Assembly: GCF_001625195.1 (NCBI RefSeq)
Contig: NC_054391.1
Location: forward strand, 9,686,552 to 9,750,551
Origin: Drechmeria coniospora
Lineage: Eukaryota > Ascomycota > Sordariomycetes > Hypocreales > Ophiocordycipitaceae
Length of the DNA stretch: 64,000 nt
Direction of reading: 5' to 3'
Position numbers and translations under genes: made by a program. This document shows positions 12,255-22,126 of the stretch, one piece after another. The first letter of the stretch is position 1. Every line of letters begins with the position of its first letter. The notes below the pieces were generated by a model that did no database searches, had not been told where the DNA came from, and saw nothing but the letters and a program-made list of their open reading frames with translations.

Positions 12255-13274
12255 TCACTTTGTGTACACGCCCGTGCTCGAGGCGTGGTAGCCCTTGCGG
12301 CCGACGAGGTCGACGAGCTCGCTCCGCCAGGGCCGACCGTCGGCGAGCCTCTCGACGGCCCTCTCAAACGTGTACTCGGGCCGCCAGCCGAGCTCCCGCA
12401 CGGCCTTGGCCGAGTCGTAGACGCGATCGACGCGGTCGAGGTGCTTCCAGCCTCGCTCCTCGAAGACGGCGTCGACGGCGTCGCAGACGCGGGCGAAGAC
12501 GGCGGCCGGGTCGGCATCGAGGGCCGCGAGCGTCTCGGCGTCGTTGGCAAAGGGCGGCGGCGCGCTGATGATGTACTTGGCCCAGCCGAGGGCCCGGGCG
12601 CGCTTCATGGCGCAGGCGGCGGCGGAGACGACGTCGGCAATGTCGCAGCGGCGGTAGGCGAGCTCGAGCACCTTGAGGTTGTCGTCGGCGAGGGCGGCGC
12701 GGCGGTCGTCGTCGTCGTCCTCCTCAGGGAAGAAGCGGCTCAGGCGCAGGACGAGGACGGGCATGCCGGTCTGGCGGTGGACGAGGGCGCAGAGGTCCTC
12801 GGCGGCGACCTTTGTGACGCCGTAGATGTTCTTGGGCACGGGCACGACCGACTCGTCGATCCAGACGGCGGGGTGGCCGGGCTCGGGGCTCAGGGCTCGG
12901 CCAAAGGCGCTCGTGGTGCTGAAGAAGACGAAGCTCTCGACGGCGTCGCCGAGGCGGGCCGCCTCCTCGAGCAGGACGAGGGTGCCGGTGACGTTTGTGT
13001 CGACAAAGTCCGACTTGGCGTGGGTGCCGACGTGGGGCTTGTGCAGCGTCGCCGCGTGGAGGATGTGCTTGACGGGGTGGGAGGCGAGGAGGCGGGCGAC
13101 AAAGGGCCGGTCGGCGACGGAGCCGACGGCCGTGGTCGAGTCCGAGGGGACGACGTCGACGCCGAGGGGCGTGAAGCCGAGCTCGGGCAGGCGGAGCATG
13201 AGGGCGGTTCCGAGGTGGCCGGCGGAGCCGGTGACGAGGACGTCGTACGGGACGCCGGGCGGGACGTCGCACAT
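12255..13274 (-). CDS. NAD-dependent epimerase/dehydratase (extended SDR)
   Basis: A single-exon ORF of 339 aa with the hallmarks of the extended short-chain dehydrogenase family. It has a nucleotide-binding glycine motif GSAGHLG at residues 16-22 after a beta strand, and an Asp (D40) at the end of the second strand that favours NAD over NADP. The catalytic set is Ser/Thr at 119-121 with Tyr151 and Lys155 in YGVTK. Typical substrates are nucleotide sugars or related alcohols; the true substrate cannot be read from sequence. The C-terminal part contains the usual substrate-domain pattern. The protein has no signal peptide and should be cytosolic. An acidic Glu/Asp insertion near residue 190 is unusual. 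Confidence 0.88.
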   Translation of the reverse strand: MCDVPPGVPYDVLVTGSAGHLGTALMLRLPELGFTPLGVDVVPSDSTTAVGSVADRPFVARLLASHPVKHILHAATLHKPHVGTHAKSDFVDTNVTGTLVLLEEAARLGDAVESFVFFSTTSAFGRALSPEPGHPAVWIDESVVPVPKNIYGVTKVAAEDLCALVHRQTGMPVLVLRLSRFFPEEDDDDDRRAALADDNLKVLELAYRRCDIADVVSAAACAMKRARALGWAKYIISAPPPFANDAETLAALDADPAAVFARVCDAVDAVFEERGWKHLDRVDRVYDSAKAVRELGWRPEYTFERAVERLADGRPWRSELVDLVGRKGYHASSTGVYTK

Positions 13275-13339
13275 GACGGAGGGCCGGGGGTCGCGCGCGA
13301 GGGTGACGGACGAGGGGATCGCGTTGCGTGAGGCTGCGT

Positions 13340-13500
13340 CCCGTAGCCGATGTCGAGAGCGAGGATGGCTTGTCGCGTGATGGTGCGTCGGCGAGAGAGC
13401 CGCGTGAGGTTGTGTCGGCGAGAGAGGTCCTTGCCAGCTCGTAGCCGATGTCGAGAGAAGGATGGCTCGTCGCGTGATGGTACGTCGGCAAGAGAGGTCC
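13340..13500. repeat. Imperfect direct repeat upstream of the SDR gene
   Basis: Two copies of a block starting AGCCGATGTCGAGAG and continuing through GGATGGCT, GTCGCGTGATGGT and GTCGGC-AGAGAG lie about 100 bp apart. They sit in the presumed promoter side of the 12255-13274 gene. Confidence 0.7.
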
Positions 13501-13859
13501 TTTCGAGCACCGTGGTCGATGGCGAGGGCGAGGGGAATTTTGATGGCCGTCGGCGTCGGCGTCGGCGTGAGTGTGAGTCAAGGCGGGGCACGGCGCGTGG
13601 GGTCGTCGACGGCCAGCAGACGCTGCGGTGGGGGCGTGATGATGCGGGCCCGTGACGATTGGCACGACGGCCGAGCATGATGAGGCGGCAGCGAGACGGC
13701 CGAGAAGTGGGAAAAAGTAGAAAATGTAGACGGAGAGGAGGTGGACGCGGCCGAAAAAGGCCAAGGCTAGGCTCGGCTGCGGCTCGGCTGCGGTGGTCGA
13801 AAGACGACCGGCTTGTCGGGGGTCGTCGGGGCTCGTGGGGGTTGGTTGGGGCTCGTCGT

Positions 13860-14300
13860 CGGTTACCCATCCTTTTGTGCCATGGCGTCAAGGGAGAGAA
13901 AGCCAAGGACGTACAGGACGGTGTCGAGAGACGATGGGCTCGTCGTGCTCGTCGTGCTCGTCGGGGCTCGTCGTCGGTTGCCAATCCTTTTGTGCCATGG
14001 CGTCAAGGTAGAGAAAGCCAAGGACGTACGGGACGGGGTCTAGGGACGATGGGCTCCTCGTGCTCGTCGGGGCTCGTCGTCGGTTGCCTATCCATTAATG
14101 CCTTGGCGTCAAGGTAGAGAAAGACAGGACGGGGTCGAGAGACGATGGGCTCCTCGTGCTCGTCGTCGGTTGCCCATCCTTTTGTGCCATGGCGTCAAGG
14201 GAGAGAAAGGCCAAGGACGTACAGGACGTGGTCGAGAGACGAGGGGCTCGTCGGGTCTTGTCGGTTGCCCATCCTTTCGTGCCATGGCATCAAGGCCTGC
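13860..14300. repeat. Minisatellite, 85-115 bp unit, five copies
   Basis: Five tandem units each contain GGTTGCCCATCCTTTTGTGC, CATGGCGTCAAGG, GAGAAAGCCAAGGACGTAC and GAGACGATGGGCTCGTCG. Copies start near 13865, 13978, 14084, 14170 and 14263. Length variation comes from a variable number of GTGCTCGTC trinucleotide-like insertions. Confidence 0.85.
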
Positions 14301-14311
14301 CATCGCGGCTC

Positions 14312-15070
14312 CTAGCCACGCGGTCGTATCCTCAGGCGCACGACGAGGCCCCAGCCCGTCCGCGTCTCCCAGAGGCCCATGGCGGTTTCCCGCCGAAAGG
14401 TGACCTCCTCGGCCGCCACCGTCATGGCCACGTCGTCGACGGCGTCCCCGCTCGTCGGCGGCGGCGGCGGAGGAGGAGGAGGCTTCGGACGGCCAAAGAG
14501 CGGCCAGCGGCTCGATCTCTGCGTCGCCGGCGCCCCAGTCGTCGTCGGTCGAGGCGGAGGCGGACGCGGCTCGGGCTGCAGGTGGGCGGCCAGCCGTCGG
14601 GCGAGGTCCTCGTCGGCCCACCACAGCTCGTCGTCGCCCTCGCCGCCGCCGGACGCGGCCTTGACGGCTCCCTTGCTCGGCCTCGACACCCTCAGGAGCA
14701 CCCGCGTCTCGCCGGCACGCCGCTCGTCCTCGCTCGGCCGCCAGTCGTGGGCGAGGGCGAGGTCGGGCACGACGGTGGCCTCGACGAGCGTCGGCGCCGG
14801 GTCGATGGCGGCGACCGAGGCGAGGAGACGCTCGACGTGGGGCACGACGAGGGCGAGCGTGCGGTCGTCGGTGCGGTCGCGGGCCGAGAGACGCGCGTCC
14901 TGCTCGGCGTGCATGCGGCCACGCAGGCCGGCGAGGTGATTTGAAAAGTACGACGACGAGGGCGCCGCAGACGAGGGTGCCGCCGACGGAGGTGCCGCCG
15001 AATCGACGAGGGCCGTCGGCGGCGAGTAGGGCGGAGGGGGTTCAAGGTCGGGCGAAGCGGCGACGGCCAT
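14312..15070 (-). CDS. Conserved-looking protein of unknown function
   Basis: A 252-aa single-exon ORF. The start chosen is the ATG giving MAVAASPDLEPPPPYSPP; an upstream ATG would add 15 Arg-rich residues of no clear value. The N-terminal 50 residues are Pro/Ala/Ser-rich with a PPPYSP motif. Residues 50-140 are predicted helical and charged. A proline run (PPPPPPPPP) lies near residue 200. The C-terminal strand-rich segment LWETRTGWGLVVRLRIRPR looks like a folded, conserved end. No known catalytic motif, signal peptide or membrane span is visible. Frame choice is supported by this structured C-terminus and by the composition of the other frames. I do not recognise a function. Confidence 0.6.
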   Translation of the reverse strand: MAVAASPDLEPPPPYSPPTALVDSAAPPSAAPSSAAPSSSYFSNHLAGLRGRMHAEQDARLSARDRTDDRTLALVVPHVERLLASVAAIDPAPTLVEATVVPDLALAHDWRPSEDERRAGETRVLLRVSRPSKGAVKAASGGGEGDDELWWADEDLARRLAAHLQPEPRPPPPRPTTTGAPATQRSSRWPLFGRPKPPPPPPPPPTSGDAVDDVAMTVAAEEVTFRRETAMGLWETRTGWGLVVRLRIRPRG

Positions 15071-15677
15071 GATGACGGTGCGAGCGCGGCGATGGATTCG
15101 TCGACGAAGCTGCAAGTTGGCGTGGTCGAAGTGGCAAGTTGCGTCGTCGACGAACTGGCAAGTTGAGGAGGCAGCGTGGCGAGCTGCAGGGAGCTCCGGG
15201 ACGGAACATTGCTGATGCCGCAGCAGGTGCTTGCGCAGGTGCCGTAGTCAAGTACGGCGACGTATTAATCACAATGTCGGCCATGGTGCTCAACCACCGG
15301 TCCACCGTCAATGGCTGCGAGCGCACTGCACTGTACGGATACCTGGAAGCAATTGCTACGGTGCGTCGTACTTTGGGGACCAGGTCTCGCGGGTACCTGC
15401 GCGATACAAAGCGTTGACCTGCCAGGAGGCACGAGGTACCGAACGGCACCAGCCCCGACGGCCCCGCAGTACCACGCAGGACTCCCAGGTACCTACCGGC
15501 CCACGGCACGCTCGGCGCCACGCCCGTACCACCTCGGTACTGCCGTTTGCGGGACGACGCGCGGCAGGTAGATGGCCACGTCGGAGGCGGTGATGCCGCT
15601 GGCGCGACAAGTACTGGTAGGTACCGCTCGTGGGGGCCTACTGTAGTAGGCACCAGGTACGGCCTACAGCCAGACGG

Positions 15678-15960
15678 CAGGGACAATTACAGGTGGACAC
15701 CAGGGACAGCTACAGGTGGAGGGACAATTACTGAAGTACAGTACAGATGAACACCAGGGGCACAAATACAGGTGGACAGCACCAGGGACAACTACGGGTG
15801 GAGGGACAATTATAAGTAGGTGGACACCATGGACAACCACAGGCCGACACCAGGGACAACCACAGGGGGAGGGACAACTATAGGTGGACACCAGGCACAG
15901 CCACAGGCGGACACCAGGCACAGCTACAGGTGGACACCAGGGACAACCACGGCCGTACAG
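15678..15960. repeat. GGTGGACACCAGGGACAACTACA minisatellite
   Basis: Roughly ten to twelve imperfect units of about 21-24 bp are built from GTGGACACCAGGGACAA and (A)CTACAGGTGGAGG variants. The short ORFs across it are repeat artefacts. Confidence 0.85.
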
Positions 15961-16110
15961 GTACCAACCTGCCGCCAGGGGACATGATTCAGCGCGGTAC
16001 GGAGTGCAGTGGTTCGCCAAGTACATGTGCCTCGGTGTCCAAATGCCCCGAACCACAAGTACTGCGCAGGCGTGAGCACAAGCACCGAGCAGCACCCCCA
16101 CCAATAGCAA

Positions 16111-16205
16111 GCACATCCACGGCACAGGCACATCCACGGCACAGGCACATCCACGGCACAGGCACCTCCCCAGCACAAGCACCTCCCCAGCACAAGCACA
16201 CCCGC
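16111..16205. repeat. 17-bp minisatellite
   Basis: Three exact 17-bp units (GCACATCCACGGCACAG) are followed by two related units reading GCACCTCCCCAGCACAA. Confidence 0.85.
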
Positions 16206-16226
16206 CTACAGCAAGTGCAGTACAGG

Positions 16227-16853
16227 CTACGGCTCCCTGCTCGTCTCGTAGCTGACCCTTCCCTTGGACGAAGCGTACGGCCCGTGTTCGTCGTTGTGCG
16301 TCCGCGGCGACTCGGGGCTCGGCCGAGGGCCGTCATCGTCGCAGCTGCCCTGCATAAACTCCTGGACGATGCGGCCCAGGATGTCGAGCATCTGCCGGTC
16401 GAGCAGCACGGTCTCGTCCCGTCGGTGGTCGGGCACGGCGTCGACGAGGAAGCGGCCGAGGGTCAGGAACGCGTCCTGCGTGATGCGGAGCGAACGTTCG
16501 GTCGCGAAGCAGCCGTGGTCGGCCCGGATCAGCTCCTTTTGATGCCGCAGCACCCTGTGCATCGAGGTGCCGATCGTCTCGAGGTCGCCAGCGAAGCGGA
16601 AGAGGACGGCCGCGTGCTCGGGTCCGTCGAGCGTCGAGTGGATGACGTTCCGGATGCCGACCCGCACGTCGGTGATGAAGCTGTGGAAGATGTCGTTGAT
16701 GCTCACGTCCCGGAGATCGTAGGCGTTGACGTCCGAGAGGAGGTCTTGCGTCGGCCGCACGATGCCGAGCAGGAGCTCCTTGGACGGATTCGGCCCGTAG
16801 AAGAGGCCGGCCGAGGCGACGGCGGCGAAGAGGAGGGCGCCGGCGGCTCTCAT
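16227..16853 (-). CDS. HsbA-like secreted protein
   Basis: A 208-aa single-exon ORF. The start is set at the ATG at 16853, which opens a typical signal peptide (hydrophobic residues 4-15, cleavage near 16). An upstream in-frame ATG would bury the signal behind 44 basic residues derived from the 16-bp repeat. The body is helical, with spacing resembling the hydrophobic surface binding protein A / cell-wall mannoprotein family, and a Cys pair brackets its second half. The C-terminal 35 residues are polar and rich in Asp, Pro and Ser. The gene is GC-rich, in contrast to the AT-rich homologue at 5202-5825. The likely role is at the cell wall or on hydrophobic surfaces; the similarity is by pattern. 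Confidence 0.68.
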   Translation of the reverse strand: MRAAGALLFAAVASAGLFYGPNPSKELLLGIVRPTQDLLSDVNAYDLRDVSINDIFHSFITDVRVGIRNVIHSTLDGPEHAAVLFRFAGDLETIGTSMHRVLRHQKELIRADHGCFATERSLRITQDAFLTLGRFLVDAVPDHRRDETVLLDRQMLDILGRIVQEFMQGSCDDDGPRPSPESPRTHNDEHGPYASSKGRVSYETSREP

Positions 16854-16885
16854 GGTGGCGTCGACGCCGTCGCGATGCTGCGGGG

Positions 16886-16949
16886 CGAGATGTTTGGACG
16901 GCGAGATGTTTGGACGGCGAAATGTTTCGACGGCGAAATGTTTGGACCG
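16886..16949. repeat. 16-bp tandem repeat in the HsbA-like 5' region
   Basis: Four head-to-tail copies of CGAGATGTTTGGACGG lie 33-96 bp upstream of the start codon of the 16227-16853 gene. The position is in the presumed 5' UTR or core promoter, so copy number could affect expression; that is inference. Confidence 0.8.
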
Positions 16950-18469
16950 AGAGAGTCTGGTCCGCGTCGTCGGAGGCGATTCCATCTTTTATGTCACGGA
17001 ACGTTCCGTCGCCGCCCCGGTCGTGTTTTTCTTCCCACGGCGCCTTCCCTCGTGCCCGGTAATACCGTTTAAGCACTCATCACCACGGTCGGGGCAAACG
17101 AAGGGGGTGCCGATACCTCGCGCGCTCGGGCGCAGAAGTACATGTACTGTGCTTGCGTGTACACTCGCGCGAGGCCGGCGAGGAAGTGTACTTGCCGGCA
17201 AGTAGCGGCGCGCGGGCACTCGTCACGAGCACGTACCTGTACTTGCATGCTCTACCACGCCCCAAGCACTGGCTGGACGGAGTCATAGTGCTTGTATTAA
17301 CGCAAGCATGCCCTGTTCCGAGAGCCGCACACGACCCACAGACCGACTCGTAGCGCTCAAGTACAGCACATGCAAGCCCAGCTACCACTGTTTACAGCAC
17401 ACCCACTCCCCTCCTCGCACCTGTGCAAGTGCCTGCAACTGCTGCACTGCGCCGCCCCGAATTGTGCGCGCGTGCACTGAGTGCTCGTCATTACTCGCAC
17501 CCACTGTACATGCAAGTATAGTACTTGCAGAGCACCCCGATAATGCGTGCACCGACTTGTAGCTGTACAGTACGGGAAATAGTTCGCAGTATTACGTACT
17601 TGGGTGTGCGGAGTACGGAGTACATCGAGGGGTATTGAATAAATACTTGGGTGTAAGTACTCCGTACATTGAGGCGTATTAATACTTGGGTGTACGGGGT
17701 ACAAATTGAGGCGTATTAATACTTGGGTGTATCCGTAAGTACATCGACGCGTAAGTATTAATACTTGGGTGCGCTCCGTACATTGAGACGTACAGTATTG
17801 ATGCTTGGGTGTATCCGTACATCGAGCCGAATTAATACTTGGGTGTATTACTCCGTACATTGAAGTGTATTAATACTTGGGTGTACTCTGTACATTGAAG
17901 CCTATCAATACTTGGGTGTACTGTAAGTACTCCGTACATCGAGGCGAATTAATACTTGGGTGTACTTACTCAAGTACATCGAGCCTTGCATGTACATGTA
18001 CTTGCCTCATGCCTTGATCCAGTTGTGCTCGACGCAATTACGCCGTACAGTGCGAGTAATATTTCGAATCCTACCGAGCCATCGTCGTGTACCGGTACAT
18101 GTCGTCGCGGCATCCCCGCCGGCACCAAGTGTGCACAAGTAATAATGCAACTGCAGCACGTGCACATCGACACACCACGTGGGCGGCCCCCCCACGACGC
18201 GCGGCCTGATTTCGCACTGTGCGCCGTCAAACCCGTCGGCCTCGTCCTTGCCACCTCACGCTCGCAGTCATGATGCCACGAGGAGGCCACCTTTTGCCAT
18301 CGAACCCGTTGCCGGGAGCCGAAGCAGAAAACGCACGCGTCGGCCGCCGCCAGAGCCCTTGGAGCCTCTCCGGGGCGCCGATGCCAAAGTACTGGACCTG
18401 CTGATGATTTCGTCGTGCCCGTGGCGGGACCGGAGGCCGAGCAGCCATTGTCGCCTCGTGTCCGACGTC
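16950..18469. other. Intergenic, no gene recognised
   Basis: Mixed-composition DNA with many GTAC-containing words. Apart from the minisatellite at 17590-17990 nothing is recognised. Short ORFs show no domain. Confidence 0.5.
17590..17990. repeat. TTAATACTTGGGTGTA minisatellite, about ten units
   Basis: Units of about 34-50 bp share TTAATACTTGGGTGTA, an optional CTCCGTAC, then CATTGAGGCGTA or CATCGAGGCGAA. About ten units run in the same direction. Part of the unit is the CTCCGTAC half of the palindrome scattered through the window. Confidence 0.85.
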
Positions 18470-20745
18470 ACAGAGTAGCCATTGTCGTCGACACCGAGAT
18501 ATCGTCGTCGACATTGGGTAGCCATCATCGTCCGCTCCGAGACATTGTCGTCGATGCCGAGACATTATCGTCGATGCCGAGACATCATTGTCGATACCGA
18601 GACATCGTCGCCGGCACCGAGAAGCCATTGTCGTCGACTCCGAGACATCATCGTACCGAGCAGCCATTGTCGTCGAAACCGGGCAGCCATTGTCGTCAAC
18701 ACCGAGCAGCCATCATTGCCGATACCAGGCAGCCATTGTCGTCGGCACCGAGCAGTCATCGTCTTCGACACCGGGCAGCCATTGTCGTCTCGTCGGCACC
18801 GAGTAGCTATTATTGTCAATACCGGGCAGCTATCGTTGTCCACACCTAGCAGCCATTGTCGTCGATACCGGGTAGCCGTCATCGTCCGCTCCAAGACATC
18901 GTCGTCGACACCGGGCAGCCATCGTTTTTGGCTCCGAGACATCGTCGACACTGAGACATCGTCGTCAATACCGGGCAGCCATCGTCGTCGGCTCCGAGAC
19001 GTCGACACTGAGCAGCCATTGTCATCGATACCGGGCAGCAATTGTCGTCGCCACCGGCCAGCCATCGTCAACACCGGGTAGCCATCATCGTCCGCTCCAA
19101 GACATTGTCGTCGACACCGGGCAGCCATCGTCGACACTAAGACATCGTCGACACTGAGACATCGTCGTCGATACCAGGCAGCCATTGTCGTCAAAACCGG
19201 GCAGCCATCGTCGTCTCGTTTCCATCGTCATCTTGTCGGCATCGGGCAGCCCATCGTCGTCTCGTCGGCACCGAGTGGCCATTATTGTCGACACCGAGCA
19301 GCGATTGCCATCAATGCCGGGTAGCCATTATCGTCCGCTCCGAGATGTCGTTGCCGGCACCGAGAAGCCACCGTCGTCGATACCGGGTAGCCATCATCGT
19401 CCGCTTCAAGACATCGTCGCCGGCACCCAGAAGCCATCGTTATCGATGCTGAGATATCGTCGTTAATACCAGGCAGCAATTGTCGTCGATACCGGGCAGC
19501 CATCATCGTCGGCACCAAGCAGTCATCTTCTTCGACACCGGGCAGCCATCGTTGTTGGCTCCGAGACATCGCCGCCGGCACCAAGCAGCCATCGTCGTCG
19601 ACACCGAGCAGTCATCATCGTCGCCACCGGGTACCCATCGTCGTCCGCTCCGAGACATCGTCGCCGGCACCAAGAACCTATCGTCGTCGACACCGAGATA
19701 TTGTCGTCGACACCGGGCAGGCATTGCTGTCAACACTGGGTAGCCATCATCGTCCGCTCCGATACATCATCTCCGGCACCGAGAAGTCATCGTTGTCGAT
19801 ACCGAGACATCGTCGTCAACACCGAGACATCGTTGTCGTCACCGAGCAGCCATTATTGTCGACACCGGGCAGCTATCGTCATCGACACCAGGCAGCCATC
19901 GTCGTCGATACCGGGCAGCCATCGTCGCCGACACCAAGAACCTATCGTCGATACCGAGATATTGTTGTCGACACCGGGCAAACATTGTCGTCGACACTGG
20001 GTAGCCATCATCGTGCGCTCACAGACATCGTAGCCGGCACCGAGAAGCCATCGTTGTCAATACCGAGATATTATCGTCGACACCAGGCAGCCATCGTCGT
20101 CGATACCGGGCAGCCATCGTCATCAATACTGGGCAGCCATCTTCGTCCGCTCCAAGACATCGTCGCCGGCACCGAGACATCGTCATCGATACTGGGCAGA
20201 CATCGTCATCGATACCGGGTAGCCATTGTCATCGACACCGGGTAGCCATTGTCATCGACACCGAGTAGCCATTGTCGTCGACACCGAGACCTCGTCGGCA
20301 CCGAGTAGCTATTATCGCCTCGTTTCCGTGGTCGTCTCGTTTCCATCGTCATCTTGTCGGCACCAAGCAGTTATAGTCTTTAACACCGGGCAGCCTATCG
20401 TCGTCTCGTCGGTACCGAGTAGCTATTATTGCCTCATTTCCGTCGTCTCGTTTCCATCGTCGACTCGTTTCCATCGTCATCTCGTCGGCACCGAGCAGTC
20501 ATGGTCTTCGACACCGGGTAGCCATCGTCGTCACGTCGGCACCGAGCAGTCATCGTCATCAACACCGGCCAGCCATCGTCGTCTCATCGGCACCGACTAG
20601 CCATCGTCGTCTCGTTTCCGTCGTCGTCTCGTTTCCATCATCTCGTCATCACCAAGCAGTTATAGTCTTTAACACCGGGCAGCCTTTAACACCGGGCAGC
20701 CTATTGTTATCTCGTCGTCACCGAGTGGCCATTATTTGCGACACC
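18470..20745. repeat. Large minisatellite, about 2.3 kb
   Basis: The whole interval is built from imperfect units of about 24-30 bp such as CATCGTCGTCGACACCGGGCAGC, with variants CGAGACATCGTCGTCGATAC and GTAGCCATCATCGTCCGCTC. There are probably 80 or more units. Larger blocks (for example GGTAGCCATCATCGTCCGCT followed by CGAGACATCGTCGCCGGCAC) recur every few hundred bases, so there is a higher-order structure. Ser/Arg/His-rich ORFs appear on both strands in several frames; no frame is consistently open and none is proposed as a gene. Confidence 0.92.
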
Positions 20746-20954
20746 AAGCAGCCATCAAACACGGCCGAGCAAACTCTGCCTGGATTCTTGAGCGTGTACG
20801 GGTTGCACTACGTCGCGCGACATGTACAAGAGGTCTTGGGCCCAACGGCATCGTACAAAGCCCCGAAGAATCCGCTCCGCAAGCCCACCGCCGCCCCCCC
20901 GCCGGCTTGGGCCGTTCTCATTCCGCGCACCCCCCGCCGCGTCCCGCCTCGCCG

Positions 20955-21722
20955 TCAGATCCCCCCCGTCTCCGATGCGAGCGCCATCATTTCCGTCTTG
21001 ATGGCCTCGACGTCGACCGTCTTGATGGGCAGCCGGTGGCCGCCCTGCCACTCGACGAGTCGCGTCGTGCCAGGCCGGCAGTACGTCGCCATGAGCCGTC
21101 GGTGCCGCTCGAGGCCGGCGTCGAGCAGGCCGTGCACGTGGAGCGTCGGCGTGCCGATGGCGTGCTCGCCGTCGCCGTCGCCGGGCCAGTCGTCAAAGTC
21201 CATGCTCGGGTGCGCCGCGTCGGCCACGTGCCGCGGCGGCGGTTCGTCGCCCGACGGGGAGAGGGCGACGACGGGCGGGCTTCCGGCCATGACGACGCCG
21301 AAGCGGAAGCGCGCCGGCAGCGGCCGCCGATCCGACCTCTCCTGCGCCCACAGCAGGCTGACGGCAATCTTGGCGCCCTGCGAGAAGCCGAGGATGCCGG
21401 CCCACTCGCCCGCGCCGCCGTCGGCCTCCATGGCCCTCCGGCACGCACCCACGATCCGGTCGGCCGCTTCGGCGGGCGGAACCTCGGCGTGGTCGGGCCG
21501 CCAGCGCAGCCAGCGGTAAAAGGGCCCAAAGTCGCCGTAGACGCCGACGATGGCCTCGTGCGCATCCGAGTCGTAGGGCGCGTCGGCGAAGACGAGCCGA
21601 AAAGTGCCCGACAGCGCCGCCACGAGGGCGCGGCACTGCAGCCGGAAGACGGTGCCGTTGACGCCGCCGCCGTGGAGGCAGAGGATGCGGGGGAGGGCGA
21701 GCGTGTCGTCGTGCTGCGTCAT
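20955..21722 (-). CDS. FSH1-type serine hydrolase
   Basis: A 255-aa single-exon alpha/beta hydrolase. The first strand leads into LCLHGGGVNG (oxyanion region). The nucleophile elbow is GFSQG with Ser114. The acid is probably Asp201 in HVHGLLD, and the general base is His229 in GGHRLP. These features and the length match the fungal FSH1/serine hydrolase family, whose members hydrolyse small esters or thioesters and sometimes act with secondary-metabolite enzymes. No signal peptide is present, so it should be cytosolic. No biosynthetic cluster is visible nearby. The start is the ATG just before the conserved first strand; further upstream the ORF is repetitive HA-rich sequence from simple repeats. 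Confidence 0.9.
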   Translation of the reverse strand: MTQHDDTLALPRILCLHGGGVNGTVFRLQCRALVAALSGTFRLVFADAPYDSDAHEAIVGVYGDFGPFYRWLRWRPDHAEVPPAEAADRIVGACRRAMEADGGAGEWAGILGFSQGAKIAVSLLWAQERSDRRPLPARFRFGVVMAGSPPVVALSPSGDEPPPRHVADAAHPSMDFDDWPGDGDGEHAIGTPTLHVHGLLDAGLERHRRLMATYCRPGTTRLVEWQGGHRLPIKTVDVEAIKTEMMALASETGGI

Positions 21723-22126
21723 GATGCCGGCGGCCCTCGGTCGTGGGGATCGACGAGAGGGGGAGCGCCGCGGGTGAGCGTCGGGGGTAGATGTCGGGGG
21801 GTGACGACGGGGGGTGAGGTGAGCGTCGGCGTGAGCGTCGGGCGTGAGCGTCGGGCGTGAGCGTGAGCGTCGGTGGGAGAATGCCCGAGGCGGCTCGAGC
21901 CCTCCATGTGACGCGAAGCGCTGACGAGTGGGCGGGCGGGGCCCAAGGATCAACGAGTCGGCTGTGCCGTATTATTCATCTCGTAGAGTCACAATTCCTC
22001 CGTCTTACTCTTCGCCATGACCCCTGCCTTGCGTCCGAGAGCGCCGCAGATGTGGGCGCTCGCCGACGGCAAGGGGGCGAGGAGAATGCGTCGCGTGCTC
22101 ATCTCGGCGAGCCCATCATCGCGGCT

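Larger units (their letters stand above)
15071..16226. other. Intergenic with two minisatellites
   Basis: No gene seen. The first 500 bp are mixed-composition DNA with several GGTAC-rich segments. The rest is occupied by the arrays at 15678-15960 and 16111-16205. Confidence 0.5.

Noticed and set aside
18415..20600. Possible Ser/His/Arg-rich secreted or nuclear proteins in the large minisatellite
   Set aside because: Frames break repeatedly, no signal peptide or start context is consistent, and both strands give similar ORFs.
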